A DNA stretch of 64,000 nt, taken from the NCBI GenBank assembly GCA_002205965.3, contig NADL03000610.1, positions 248,001 to 312,000 of the forward strand. The letters run 5' to 3'. Both the position numbers and the translations under genes were made by a program. The notes under the pieces are model-generated. The model was not told where the DNA came from, made no database searches, and was given only the letters and a program-made list of their open reading frames with translations. The DNA is from Kappaphycus alvarezii. Its lineage: Eukaryota; Rhodophyta; Florideophyceae; Gigartinales; Solieriaceae. This document shows positions 32,900 through 44,899 of the stretch, in pieces; positions within the stretch are counted from its first letter, which is position 1, and every line of letters begins with the position of its first letter.

Positions 32900-35800
32900 T
32901 TTAATGTATCCAAATTCATTGACAAACATACCGAAATTTTTCATCGATGGAAATTTAAGATGGCGGTCCTATGATTTTGATGCAGAGGATATGTTTGAAA
33001 GGAGGTCGAAGAAGTCAGCTGCAATAATTATCAGAGCACTTTCGAAAAGCCGCACAATGAAGTCCGAAGTACTCCAAGAGTCCAAATGATCTGTATGATG
33101 AGCTATACACAAGGTATGCAGCAGGGAGACTAGTAAAAAGCAATTCATAATCACGAAACAATTTGGGAAAACTAAGTCGAAGAAAGAGTCGATGATGGAT
33201 CATGTTGTCGAGCTCTAAACAACTGGCATAAAGCTGAATACCGTCGGCCTGCCTCTGAATGAACTTATAAAAGTATTTATAATGTTATAATCTACCAAAA
33301 ATGACAAGCGTTATCAAGCTTTCGTAGTAGGAATCGAGTAAAACATCCTAGGAGACAGTCACGACAAGGCTAGTTGATGAATAAAAGGAGAAATTACAAC
33401 TACGTAAGTGCGAAGAAGTCGAACGGTTGATCGAATTGTCAAGCAGAGCAGCAGTCATAACTACCAAATCCAAGAATAAGTATGGCTATTGTTACATAAG
33501 AGGCTACAAAACTGACGAATGTTTTAGTGGACCAAATTAATCTAATTAAAAAAGTAAGCAAAAAGGGTACTGAAAAAAAACAAGCCAATACTTCGAGCTT
33601 GCAATGAAATATAGCACAGGTCAGACGCAACATGCGAATAAAATAAGATTTCGAGAAGATTGATCCAAGCTCGTTCGAGCCTATATCAAAGTCCCAGACT
33701 TTTTTGACACTGACGAAGAATAGAACTACGATCAGGAAAAGAAACTGAATTTACTCAGTAATCAGAACCATGATTGAGACGATGAACAAAAATTTAATTC
33801 TGAAGAAGATCTGGATTACATAATTCTAACTTTCAAACAAAAATTATAGGAAGTACTACCTGCCAAACCTATGAAATATCAATCAATGTTGAATACGGCT
33901 TGAGTTACAATCACTACCAACCATTCAGAAGAACGAAACAAAATGAGCTTCGTTATCGACACAGCGGCGACACATCACGTGTGTTAAAATCGAAAAATAT
34001 TCTAAGAAACAAGACAGTTATCTGAATCCTTATTCGTCATCTTATCAAATCGAAGTAACACTAGTAACTTCGTTCGAGAAATTGATATCATTACGCATAA
34101 GGAGACAGCAGTAGCAGTTTGACAGGGAAATTATTGAGACGAACAAACGTCCTATTAGTTGAAAAACGGAAATAAACCTTCTTTCAATGAGTTGCCTCGA
34201 TGAGAAAGGCATGAATTCACCACTTGGAAACAGAAATTGCAAAGTTTTTGATGAAAATTCTGTGAATACTCTCGGAACTAGATCCAACAGAGAAGATGGA
34301 ATCTACGAAGTATACTTTAAATGACTAGTCCTACACTTTGAAAAGAGAAATTTCACGAAATTGGAGAAACTGAAAGAAGTCGAGCTACGGTACAAAAGAA
34401 TTGAAAATACCTACTTATAGACAATCGAGAACATGCCAAAAAGACAAATTATACAATGAATCGATCCAAAGCAAGAATCGGAAACAGTTTACTTCATTTC
34501 ATGCAGAAAAGGAAAGCAATCCAGATCTCCATTCAAATGAAAGGTAATTCCAGACGAATTATCGATCGTAGAAATCATCTTTCTGGTATTTTTGGTGCAA
34601 CTAATGAAACAATTTCTTCAAATGAGAATTGTTTCGTTGCTTTTGTCGATGTAAAATCCAAGAAAGTGTCAACTACCTGTTTAAATGGTAAATCAGAAAA
34701 AAAGGGTTTAAAATCTTTCCAGATATTCAAAGCAAGATTTGAGAATCAATTTCAGTAGTAAATAAGAAGACTGGACTCTGATAATGGTGGAGAATATAAG
34801 AATGATCTCATGGTATATTTTGTAAAAATGGAGGTATAATCCAGACATCACTGCACCTTGAAATCACCTGTCAAACGAAATTTCTGAAGAACCTAATTTA
34901 TCACTAATGTGAAATGTACTTGCGTTTATGACACAATCAAAGCTGGATAATCATTTCGGTGCTTAAGCAATAAATTATTTTGTCTATATTCAGAGCATGA
35001 TGGGAAAACTATCTAGAACAAAAAAGCCTCTTCATGAGTTGGCTACTGAGAAAAAGCCCCATACATCCAACTTGAAAATATATACATGTCTTATTCAATT
35101 TACAGTACCAAACGATTAACGAAAGAAGTAAGACAAAGTATTGAAAGAGATGATATACATGGGTACCTCTGATCGTTTCATTTCAAGATTTTTAGGCCTC
35201 AAAAAGAATCTATTCACTATGTTCTTCATCCAAAGTTTGATGAAACAATATTTTCAGTATATCCAGAAAACAAGAGTTCGAACAAACATCTTTTCAAATA
35301 ACCAGAAATAAAAGAGTTACCGACAGAAAAAGAGAATGAAGACATCGAATCCATTGACATAACAAACTTAGGATCTGATCCTGATCCAGACGAAGTAGGT
35401 ACAACTCAGTGACGTAAATCTACATTCTTCATGCTATCTGGTCATCTTCAACAGATTCTAATCGAAGATTACGAAAGTCAAACAATCTCAAAGTTGCCAG
35501 AACGTCGGTATCCACAGACACAAAGAAAAACCGTATTTCATCTCATGACAAAGTCTAACAATCCTGATAGATCTCTCATGAAAGAAGCATTACAATCAAA
35601 ATATATGACCGAGTGGATAATCACCATGCAGAAGAACTTTAGTGAACTCAAAAAGAATCAAACCCGGGAACTTGTTCCTTGTCCATCCAAAAGAATGGCA
35701 CCACCCTCGAAAATTATCTTACAGACCAAAAGAAAAACTGACGGAGAAGTTGATTGATACAAGAAAATACTGGTTGCCCTTGGATGTCTACAAACAAGGG

Positions 35801-37113
35801 TATAATATTATGAAATGTTCGTATCAGTCTTCGAATCCACAACTATGAGACTCTCTCTGGCATTAGCAGCCCATTTCGGAGAAAACATCCACCAATTAAA
35901 CATAAAGGTGCATTCCCATACTAAAAAATATATCTTATATCAAGAAATGTAAATGGAACAAAACAAGAGTATTTAAAGAACCTTGAAAAGAGAAATATGT
36001 GTAAAAACTACTGAAGAATATTTATGGACTCAAAAAACCTTAAGAAATGTGGCACTATCATGTCAATATCTCTCTATCAAAGCTTTGATTCCATTTATTT
36101 CCTCATTCTGACTGTGGGTTTGAATTAATTCAAGAAAGTAAAATCAAAAGCCCTTCTTTTAGTTTATTTATACGATGTTCTACTGATATACAATAACAAA
36201 ACATTTTTGCATTCCGCGAAGAAGAAATTAATGAGATTTTTCAAAGCGCATGTTCCTGGAAAGGCAAGGAGTTTTCTCGGACTTACTATCAATAAAGAAT
36301 AAAACAAAATAACACTTTCACAATGGAACTTCGCAAACAATACCCTGCATTATCATTGAATGCTAGACTGCAAAACTTCACCAACTCCAATGGATCCATT
36401 TCAATAAGTAAAACATACGAAGCTCTTGCAACATACAAATCCAGAAAATTTTCCAATGAAAACTGTTCCATATGGAAAATCTATTAGACAACTTCTATAC
36501 CTAAGCGCTCCCCTAAGGCCAGATATATTGCAAGCCGTCTGTAAAATACGCCGCCTTGTCATCAGTCCAAGGTATGTTTACCGAAAAAACGTCAAAAGGT
36601 TCTTAAATTAGCTAGAAGTTACTCTCCGCCTAAAACTGGTCCTTAAACCGGGAGCATTGTCCTGCAAGCAAGTTCAGATGCCGACTAGGATGGAAGGTCG
36701 AATAGATATTCTCTAAATGGAAATTTAATCCAGTTAGTTAAAGCTACCATCTACTGAAAGAGAGGAAAACAAAAATACATAGCACTATCATCAATTGAAG
36801 CTGAATAAGTTAGCCTATCTGAATTTGAAAGGCCTGAGACATGGTTATGATAATTTACTCAAAGACTTTAGTGAACCTTAAAGCAAACCAATCCCTGTAT
36901 CTCAATATAAAAGCAGATCTATTGAATAGACCTCTGAATTTGGCCGATTTAAGAAGGACAAGCACATTGGCATTCACTTATACCACATCAAGGACCTCGT
37001 GCACAACAAATTTATTGACTCAAAATATGTTTCCACTGAAACCATGGTGACAGATAAGATGACCAAACCAATTTATGCCAGAAAACTGACCAAAAATATC
37101 AACAAAAAGTAGC
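32900..37113 (+). pseudogene. Ty1/copia gag-pol, heavily decayed
   Basis: The domain order is diagnostic. A gag-like part covers 32950-33530, with a degraded zinc knuckle (YGYCYIRGYKTDEC) near 33480. The protease active site SFVIDTAATHHVC is at 33946-33984. Integrase pieces follow at 34610-34830 (ENCFVAFVDVKSKKVS; SDNGGEYKND). The reverse-transcriptase entry is at about 35575-35757 (EALQSKYMTEWIITMQKN and LKKNQTRELVPCPSKR). Then YGKSIRQLLYLSAPLRPDIL is seen at 36470-36530, ALSSIEAE near 36780, and the end KDKHIGIHLYHIKDLV, TDKMTKPIYARKL at 36957-37080. Integrase before reverse transcriptase is the copia order. Dozens of stops and shifts mean it is long dead. Confidence 0.85.
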
Positions 37114-38040
37114 TTTGTCAATTTTTTGCGTAAACGGGGAATGAAAAAGTGGCATAGGACATCAAAAAAATGATTCAAATGAGATCCATGAAAAGTCGCC
37201 GAAAATAACATCACCAATAAGGCACTGGTAACGCGCGTTGGTTTAATTTCAAGAGCGCAGAGCTTTAACCTAGCCAAAAAAAAAATTGAACAAGACTATT
37301 TGAATGAAATTTAAAAGTCGGAGAATTGCACTCAAGGGTCATTTTTCAGAACGAAGTCAAATTTATTTGAGCTTTCATTGGAAATATCAAAATGGTTTAA
37401 CAAAAACATTTTTTATCAATAAGATCGATATTGAAAACTTTAATGTAGTTTTTGTAGCAAACCGAGACCTTGAGGCAACTCGACGAAAATCCACCGTTGT
37501 AAGCTACTCTAGAGGATGCCTTAGGCACAAGAATCTATGTTTAGAGCTTAATGTTATGATGCAGACCAGATTGTTGCACATCAGCATGCGGCCGTACAGC
37601 CAACCTCCCATTGACTGGGTGATCAGCAGTTCATTTTTATTATTGGATTTGAAATCAGCTTGACCTCATGCATGATTTTAAACAGTGCGGCTACGGATGA
37701 ATTTTATATCGATGAAGTGGAAGTCACCGTTTTTGGATCAGCAATGTAACTATCAGCAAATAGGATACAGATATCAGAATTGCGAACGTCCTATACTCGC
37801 CTGATTACATCGGATGCGTATCCATTATTCAGGCCCTGTTACAAGTTCGAAATGATCATTATTTTCATACAAGCTTATGTAAAAATAGTGAAAGCCCGAC
37901 CTGGAAGGGAATTTGCGGAGAGTTCTTCTATGTTTAAAGTCTGTTCTGTTGGTGATTGGTACCTATTTGGTGTAGATGAATATTTGAAAGCGGTCATGAC
38001 CTTGGACTATCACGAGCTGCACAGAGAGTGTGTTAAGTGT
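37114..38040. other. Copia 3' region and LTR upstream part, no further gene
   Basis: Between the pol end and the recognisable 3' LTR there are only short open frames (37304-37663, 37780-38055), with no domain. The beginning of the 3' LTR probably lies here, but its counterpart left of 32535 is too divergent to place it. Confidence 0.45.
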
Positions 38041-38280
38041 AGGCCCGTTCAGTAGCCGAGTCGAATGTTTGTATTTCAATTTATTGGGCGGTGAATTTGA
38101 TATTATAATTTGCTAAGCGGTTTATCGCAACTACAGTTTTATGGATATTAACTATAGTTTGTAATTATTGGTTTTGTATCTACAATATGTGTTCTATTAT
38201 ACTAGTTATGAGAAATCCAGAACACTCACCAAAGCAGTATAACTACTGTACTAATTTGTCGGTAAAGTAAAGATGAAGGG
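38041..38280 (+). repeat. 3' terminal repeat of the Ty1/copia element (part)
   Basis: It shares TATTTCAATTT, GCTAAGCGGTTTATCGCAACT and TTTGTAATTATTGGTTT with 32551-32770. The divergence between the two copies indicates an old insertion. Confidence 0.65.
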
Positions 38281-38782
38281 GTCACCTTACTTCTTTACAA
38301 TCAATACTTCTCGTAAAAATATCAAGCGCCGCATTACAACAGTCGGCAGCTTTACGGATTCCTTTACTCTAGTAGGTAAACGGTACGCTCATTGAGGGAC
38401 TCAGCATCCTTTGCCCTCCTGACTAAATTATTCTTTATTAGATGTTTACTGTTTTCTATAGGGTTATTCTCCTCCACTACAGCTATGCTGTTGCCGAACG
38501 AAACGGAGTTTTTCCACATGTTTCCATACAGATACTCATATTTTCACTCTCAATGTGTACCATCATAGCCTATTCTGGCTGAAAATCTAAATTGATGCCC
38601 CTTTTCGGAACGAGAGTATCTCGGCCGGAATACACACAATATTTTCGATTCGCATGGAATTTTTTTGATAGAAAACTGGCTCTTTATGCGAATTTCCATT
38701 TTTTTCATCCCAAAATCAATAGTTGACCCCTCTACATTTACACTAACCATTCAACCATTTTCTCAAAAGAAAACCCTAAAGG

Positions 38783-38867
38783 CACTTGATTTATACAGTG
38801 AATTCAAATCCAAATTCACTTGATTTATACAGTGAATTCAAATCCAAATTCACTGTATAAATCAAAT
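38783..38867. repeat. 34-base tandem duplication ending in a perfect hairpin
   Basis: Two identical 34-base units (38783-38816, 38817-38850) start CACTTGATTTATACAGTG. The next bases are the reverse complement of the unit's start, so GATTTATACAGTGAATT pairs with AATTCACTGTATAAATC over 17 bases, with an 8-base loop. It lies directly before the element at 38880-40130 and may mark its 5' end. Confidence 0.85.
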
Positions 38868-38879
38868 ATCTACCATTTA

Positions 38880-40130
38880 TTTGAAGATTTGTACCTCCTT
38901 TTTCGAAGACAAACCTGTCAATTTGTGATACGCTTCGTCCTTTAAATTATGTTCCGACATTTTGTCGAGCAGATTCTTACAATGTGTTCCTGAAAGGAGG
39001 CAAATTCAAAGCCGCAGCATCGCCGCGCATTTATTCTGATTTCGACGAGAGCCTTGAATTTTATCGAAGACGTGCTACTTTTTCAATTTCTATAGAAAAT
39101 TATCTGAATTAAAACCCCTATCAATAACCATTCCATCAGCTTATCCACAAACTCTCTTACTTTATCATCAATATAAAAACCTCCCCACGTCCCTCATCAT
39201 CAATAAAGCAAATAAAGCCAGTGTCGCATCAATTATCTTGCTAATGCCAATAGACCAGCTGAGTGTAGAAAACATCTAAAAATCTCGGCTCAGTAACGCA
39301 TCCGGTAGTGTATTTGTCGTCAATTCATGAATAAGATGGAGGAAGCAAAGGAAGATATGGAATGATACCAATACGAGGAGTACTGGTTGGACGATTGGAT
39401 ACATTTCTGCGCAACTTCGGGGGAGTTCGTTTTGGGAACTCCCCTAGAATTGTGAGGCTGTGATCTTGATCTCAAACTACTCGGTTGGGGGTGGGGCGCA
39501 GTTTGAAGTTCATTAGGGTGATTCAGATATATGTATGAAGAGTAATATCATCATTCTGGCCCGCTCGACAGGATTTGTAGGAACTCTATTAAAGATACGG
39601 ATATTTTGAAAGAGTTTTTAAGCTTTTCACCTCGATGATGTAAATTTTAAGGAGAATATCTATATATTTATGTTGAGAACATCTGCTGTTGGTATTTCCC
39701 TTACAAAAAATTTCCTTTAATACATCTTAAGTTAATTAAAATGTACACCTTAAGTTAATTAACATATTTGCTGGAACCTTTAGAGCTACTGTGAAGTCCA
39801 TACAAGACTATTAGGTCGCTCCTTCTAGAAAAGGCTAAGAAATTTTGGCAGAAGACTTCAAATGTGGATCCAAATAGCTGGGAAGTTGAAAGTCAACTTT
39901 TGAGTTAAGAGACGTTTCTCTCACGCTGTTAACTGAGCAGAGAGGGAAAATTTTACACATCCTATACCGATTTTGGCCTCCCTATTCACCTTTCTTAACC
40001 GAATCTTCGTGCTCGCACAAATTTACCTCGGTAGCACCTTTTTTGCTTGCAAATACTCCGTTCTTGCACTGAGATAATTGTTTCCGAGAATCTCATCCTC
40101 TCCGATTAATTCCTACCATTGAATTATAAT
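38880..40130 (+). mobile_element. Short repeated element: leader, acidic ORF remnant, LTR-like tail
   Basis: The leader (38880-39130) shares GGCAAATTCAAAGCCGCAG and TTTGT.CCTCCTTTTTC.AAG with 6880-7150. The acidic ORF is a scrambled remnant (39150-39660) with GGTCAGATG-type loss but a readable end (GTAGGAACTCTATTAAAGAT; TTTTGAAAGAGTTT). The tail in reverse orientation (39780-40130) has GAAGTTGAAAGTCAACTT, CGGTAGCACCTTTTTTGCTTG and ends near CCGATTAATTCCTA. All three blocks are in the same order as in the 7-kb copy. Confidence 0.7.
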
Positions 40131-41839
40131 TTATTCTATAAGCTGACTGAAAGTGGCCCCGTCCCGCAGTTCCAGTGCACTGACAGTTTTCTCCATATGT
40201 AGGCAACTATTCTCGAATTAATGTCAAGGGATGCAGGTATGTTACACGTTGAACAGTGCGCGACCATTTCCATCATGGTCATCTTGAGCAAAGGAGTTCT
40301 GGAATCCAATGTAATTCAGTCTGTGGGCTGTTATTAGCCTTACGCTACAGCATAAATTTCCTTCGCCTTTATCTTTCTACCTTTGTGGTGATACTCGGGG
40401 TTTGAACTCCCATTCTAGGGTTTATCCTCAATATTGACGCTGGGCTTTTTGTCCTACCGGAGAACAATGAGACTTCCGGTAAATAATGCATTGATAAACC
40501 ATCTATCGGTAGAGTGGCTATCTCATCTCCAGATATAAAATTGTCTTTTGAGAACTAGAGCCAGTTATGAGGCTCAGTTTTTGCAAGGCGACGATGTGCT
40601 TCATTCAAGAACTTAAGAAATTTTCCCATTTCAACTGGGAATACGACCTTTTCATGTCGGACACGAAGGGGTTCAAGCTTTGAATATCATTTGAGGCGAC
40701 CCTAAGACCAACAGTCAACGCTTTTTAAATCTTCATATTAAGTGCGTTGTGAATTGTGTTGTGATAGCTGATGTAAGACACCGTCTTATTGATGTAATTT
40801 ACCTCTTTCCCAGCTTTAACATCATAGCAAAGGGGTTACCAATGCCATTTCGAGCCACGCGAGGCTACCCACCAGAAATTGCAGCAAAAATTACCTTGCT
40901 CTCCTGCTTGCTTATTGTGCTTTCGTAACTCGACGACATTGTAGTCGTCTGAACTTAGGGAGCCCTCGTTGTCTAACACGTCATTTATTCCCTCGTTGCA
41001 GCTTGCAGCGATGATCCAGGTGTGCCACAACGAATGATGCTAGCATTTCCGAAGTCGACAGACATCTCGTCCGATGAGACTTGTAACAGCAACACTTGAG
41101 CGGTGGTACAATTTTTTTTGGCCAGAAACCTGAACCCCTAACATTTTAGTTACCTTCTTGCTCCGCTTTTTCTTTTTAGGCCGAAGAGGGAGATATTAGA
41201 CTTGCTTATATACTTTATATGTCAAGGTCTAGGCCCTCACAGGATAATGTCTAACTGTGTCTTGGATTTCGAAGATGTATTCCGACATTGAGGTGATAGT
41301 ACCTAATTTCAAATATCCCTCACGGAAGGCGTTGTGGGCCTCCATTTCTGGTTGGGCCTCGGATACCAGGTTGCTTTTGTTGAGTTCCCTAACCAATAAA
41401 TATCAACAATCAACCAATTTGCAGCATTTTGAAACGATCAACTGAACACTAAAAAATATAATGACATTCCTCGAAAAGGCTAAACTTCAGTTGGCGCTCA
41501 ATTCATCCTTTCAAATTCCTGCTTAGGAGCTGAATTGAACTCCATTGATTAGAACCTATCTTTTCCCAGTCCAACATTCAATAGTTACAGCTGAGAGAAA
41601 TTTGAGAAACTATTTAGGGAAGGACACAATCATTTGGTCTAAATTCTCACCCAGTAGGGATTCTTGTGGAGAAACATTATGACATATTCCATCAACCAGA
41701 CTGACAACTTCAACTTAAAACGCACTATCTAGTAAAGGGGGGAATTTCGGTGCTTTACTGATTATAGACGTAGGACAGCTATTTTCGTAAGACTAATAAT
41801 TAAAGCCAAGATGATTTTTCCATTTCCCTCTTTGTATTT
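40131..41839. other. No gene recognised; possible old retroelement sequence
   Basis: Reading the minus strand gives scattered gag-like fragments near 40600-41030, but nothing that meets a family signature. The rest is unassigned. Confidence 0.35.
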
Positions 41840-41999
41840 TACTGTTCATAAATTCTTGTCGGTACAAATGCCCTTTTGGGTTGAGCGAGTCTCCCTCTAT
41901 CCTATTAAAAGATAGACTTTCCAATTCAGTACGACTTACGGGACAAAATGGGTCTCATGCTGCGGAGGAACTGTTATTCGTTGGTGCTTACAAAGTTTT
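41840..41999 (-). repeat. Copia LTR fragment, family 2
   Basis: It is related to 50295-50491 in the same orientation: shared CCCTTTTGGGTTGAGCGA.TC, CTATCCTAT.AAAAGA, ACTT.C.GGAC.AA..GGTCTC and GGTGCTTACA. On the minus strand it begins TGTTGAAAAC, with the TG expected of an LTR start, directly after the copia RNase H end (42000-42770). Confidence 0.7.
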
Positions 42000-44540
42000 C
42001 AACAGATACTGAAATCCGTAGTTATTTAAAAGGTATTCAATACGCCCCATCGAGGCGCTTTCGTCAACCGTTGGTACCACAACGTAGATTTTTCTATGAG
42101 TGGCGAGAGACGCACCTATCATGAACTTAGTCAGATAGTCTGCGCAATAAATTTTGACGAGTTGTAGTCTGAAAGAACAGAGCGGTTTTCAACTCTTTCA
42201 AAGACACTGTTGAACGTTTCCGAGCGTGCTTGCCCTTGCGAAGCCCGATCCTATCGGAGCTCCGAGAGGTAGTCCCTAGTTTATCCTGGTAGACACTAAT
42301 TGGACCGTTCGGTCGTAAATAACAACTGTCCAGAGTTTTCGCATCCATCTGAAAGAGCAGCGAACTCTGCCTCACAGATCGACATTTACGTGGCGGATTG
42401 CAACTTAAACTTACACAGTACCGCAGCCGACTTGATATTGACAGCATAAACGGTACTCGAGCGACGTTTTCCGAGAAAAATACAACAATCTGCATCAAAA
42501 TGTCCCCCTAGATCGCTTCTAGTGTTAATATCGGTAATTAGCGGCCACAGTTGGCCGTAACTTTACCACATCGAGTAACCTGCTTCAAGGCATTCCACAT
42601 ATGAGGTCTAGGGTAATTCTGGAACTTCTCCAGTAGATAGACGGCATATGTAAGATATGGTATTGCTTGATTATACAGATACAGTAACTGACCACGTACT
42701 GTCCCATACGGCTTTCCTTGCATATCGACCTTCTCCGACTCTAGTGTGGGCACCAGCTCTTCGCACAGACGGTACGTAAGGGGAAAGAGGTCTGCATCGG
42801 CTTAAAGTCTGCGATATTTGTTGCCTGGATAATCCGTTCGGCGTAAACAGTCTGTGAGAGAATAATTGTTTAAATTTTGCGATAGATATATACAAAAATA
42901 AATAGTTCCAACTTGAATTGTAAATAATTGCTTGAAAGGACAGAAATAAAATTATGAATAGGAGTCCAATTTCATAACAGATAATGGATAGAGATAGTTC
43001 GATGGCCTGAGCGATATTAAAATATTTCTACACACTTGAGACTATATGTACTTCAGACAAGGGTAAACCTGCTACCAAAAATCAGGTAACATTCCTATAT
43101 TTTGGGTAGACATAATTCAGGTCCGGCAATAACTATTGCAGTATTTTCCATGTAGAAATTCATACAAATCATAATTTTGTTGACAATATAAATGCAATGA
43201 TTATATCCAGTAAAATATAAAATACCAATTGTAAGACATAAAAATGCGGTATTACACCCTAAATGTTTTGTGTAATATGGCAAAATAAATGCATAAAATA
43301 TTCTTCGATGGGAAAAATATATACATTCTGTACTTCTCTAGTAAAACTGTTGCACTAAAAATTAGTATCATTGTGGGAACCCGGATAAAGACTACGAAAT
43401 ATCTAAAATTTCACAAAAAAGACCATCAATCTTCATGCCAAAGAAATATCGACGTAGACCGAGATAGTTGACTGTGTAGAGCTGAAATAGAGCCCTATCT
43501 GTCTCTTGAATACAATTTGGATTACCAATTTGGATTACCAACGATTAAACTACTATCCACGTAGACGATGAGATAGATGTAATCGTTCAATTTTCTTCAC
43601 AAAAAAGCAAAAGTTCTCCTCGGACATATTGGGTCAAAAGCCCAGCACCACTTCGGAAAGATTGCTTTGCAGCATAGGATCCTAACGGAGACTATATAGT
43701 GGCTTTACCAATCTTATAGCTTTACCTGAGACTGACTCCAATTTTGGAGCCTTCGGGACTCCCATCCAGAATTATGCACTGGAGGATAGTGTAGCACGTA
43801 AAAACGCTCTTTTGACACCAAATGATGTATTCAGTAACTTATTGAGACCTCGGTGGTGATTATCAACCATAACATTTACATACAGACCAACTGCGTATAT
43901 AGTTCCATGTTCAGGTTGAAAGCTGATTGGAAGTCGCCATGTGCCAAGATTCTAGGATCAAACCGTGCGGGACTATTTATATCATCTCTTTTGATGCTGA
44001 GGATGGTACTCAACGGAAGAACCCTAAGGTTAGCCAGTAGACTGTCACGGAAGTCCCATGCCCCATTTTCCTTGAGGTTGTTTAACTCCTATTAGATAGC
44101 TCTCACCCATAAGTCCCGTGAGGCAGATTTAGACGCAACCGATAGTTAAGTTTAATCATCAGTCGTGGGTAACTTAGGCGGAGCCACATGGGTGTAACGT
44201 ACGGGAGGTTTCGGATTACCACGAATGGTGTACCCAGAGCCAGTTCCACGGGTTCGATCGGTGTCTTCGATGCATTTAGAAGAGAAGTCACTCTCTCCAC
44301 GGCGACTAACTCATGCAGGGATATAAGTGAGCTCTCTAACAATGGGCGGGTAATCATCACTGGAATGGTTCGGCTCAATATCGTCATTGCTATCAGAACT
44401 ATCAATAAAGCTCTCAGAAAAGAAATATGGCGACTAACTGACATCTTTCAGCTCAAATTCCCCACAATCTCAGTCAACCTCGGTGTATATCGCTCAACCA
44501 CTATAGTTAACATTTGTATTCATCTGGGTCAGACCTGACG
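42000..44540 (-). pseudogene. Ty1/copia pol fragment (hinge, reverse transcriptase, RNase H)
   Basis: The minus strand from about 44400 shows an Asp/Ser/Pro-rich hinge, then ELNNLKENGAWDFRDS with VLPLSTILSIKRDD and RILAHGDFQSAF (about 43850-44110), the copia reverse-transcriptase entry. IYLIVYVDSSLIVG near 43520-43570 is the catalytic YVDD box with its last Asp replaced. PYGTVRGQLLYLYNQAIPYL lies at 42640-42710. CEAEFAALSDGCENS near 42350-42390 is the RNase H block. Stops and shifts are frequent. The 3' LTR follows at 41999. Confidence 0.8.
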
Positions 44541-44899
44541 GTGAATGGTCCAAGCTTTCAGTGATCTCATTTCAAAGGAAACGAATATTCAATGAGGAGC
44601 ACGTGATTAGTTCTAATAACGGGACTATTACTAACGGATCCTGTCAGTACATGGTAAAAACCTTCATCATCATATTTTCAGCATATCCCCGATCTGCTTC
44701 GCTCTTCAAAAAACTTTAGCTTTGGATTCAATCTTTGATGGAAACCTTGACATGTGAACGGTTTTAGATGCCTTAGATACGGTGCTGACTCAATGTAAAG
44801 CATCGTATGGAATCCTGCAAGTACTGGTATGCGGTACGGCATGCTGGCAGTTTGCTACATGTCTTACAGCGTAATACTAAGAACTTAACGGTATAACAA

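Noticed and set aside
32960..37113. Possible functional copia element
   Set aside because: Too many stops and shifts in every domain, and the LTRs are divergent.
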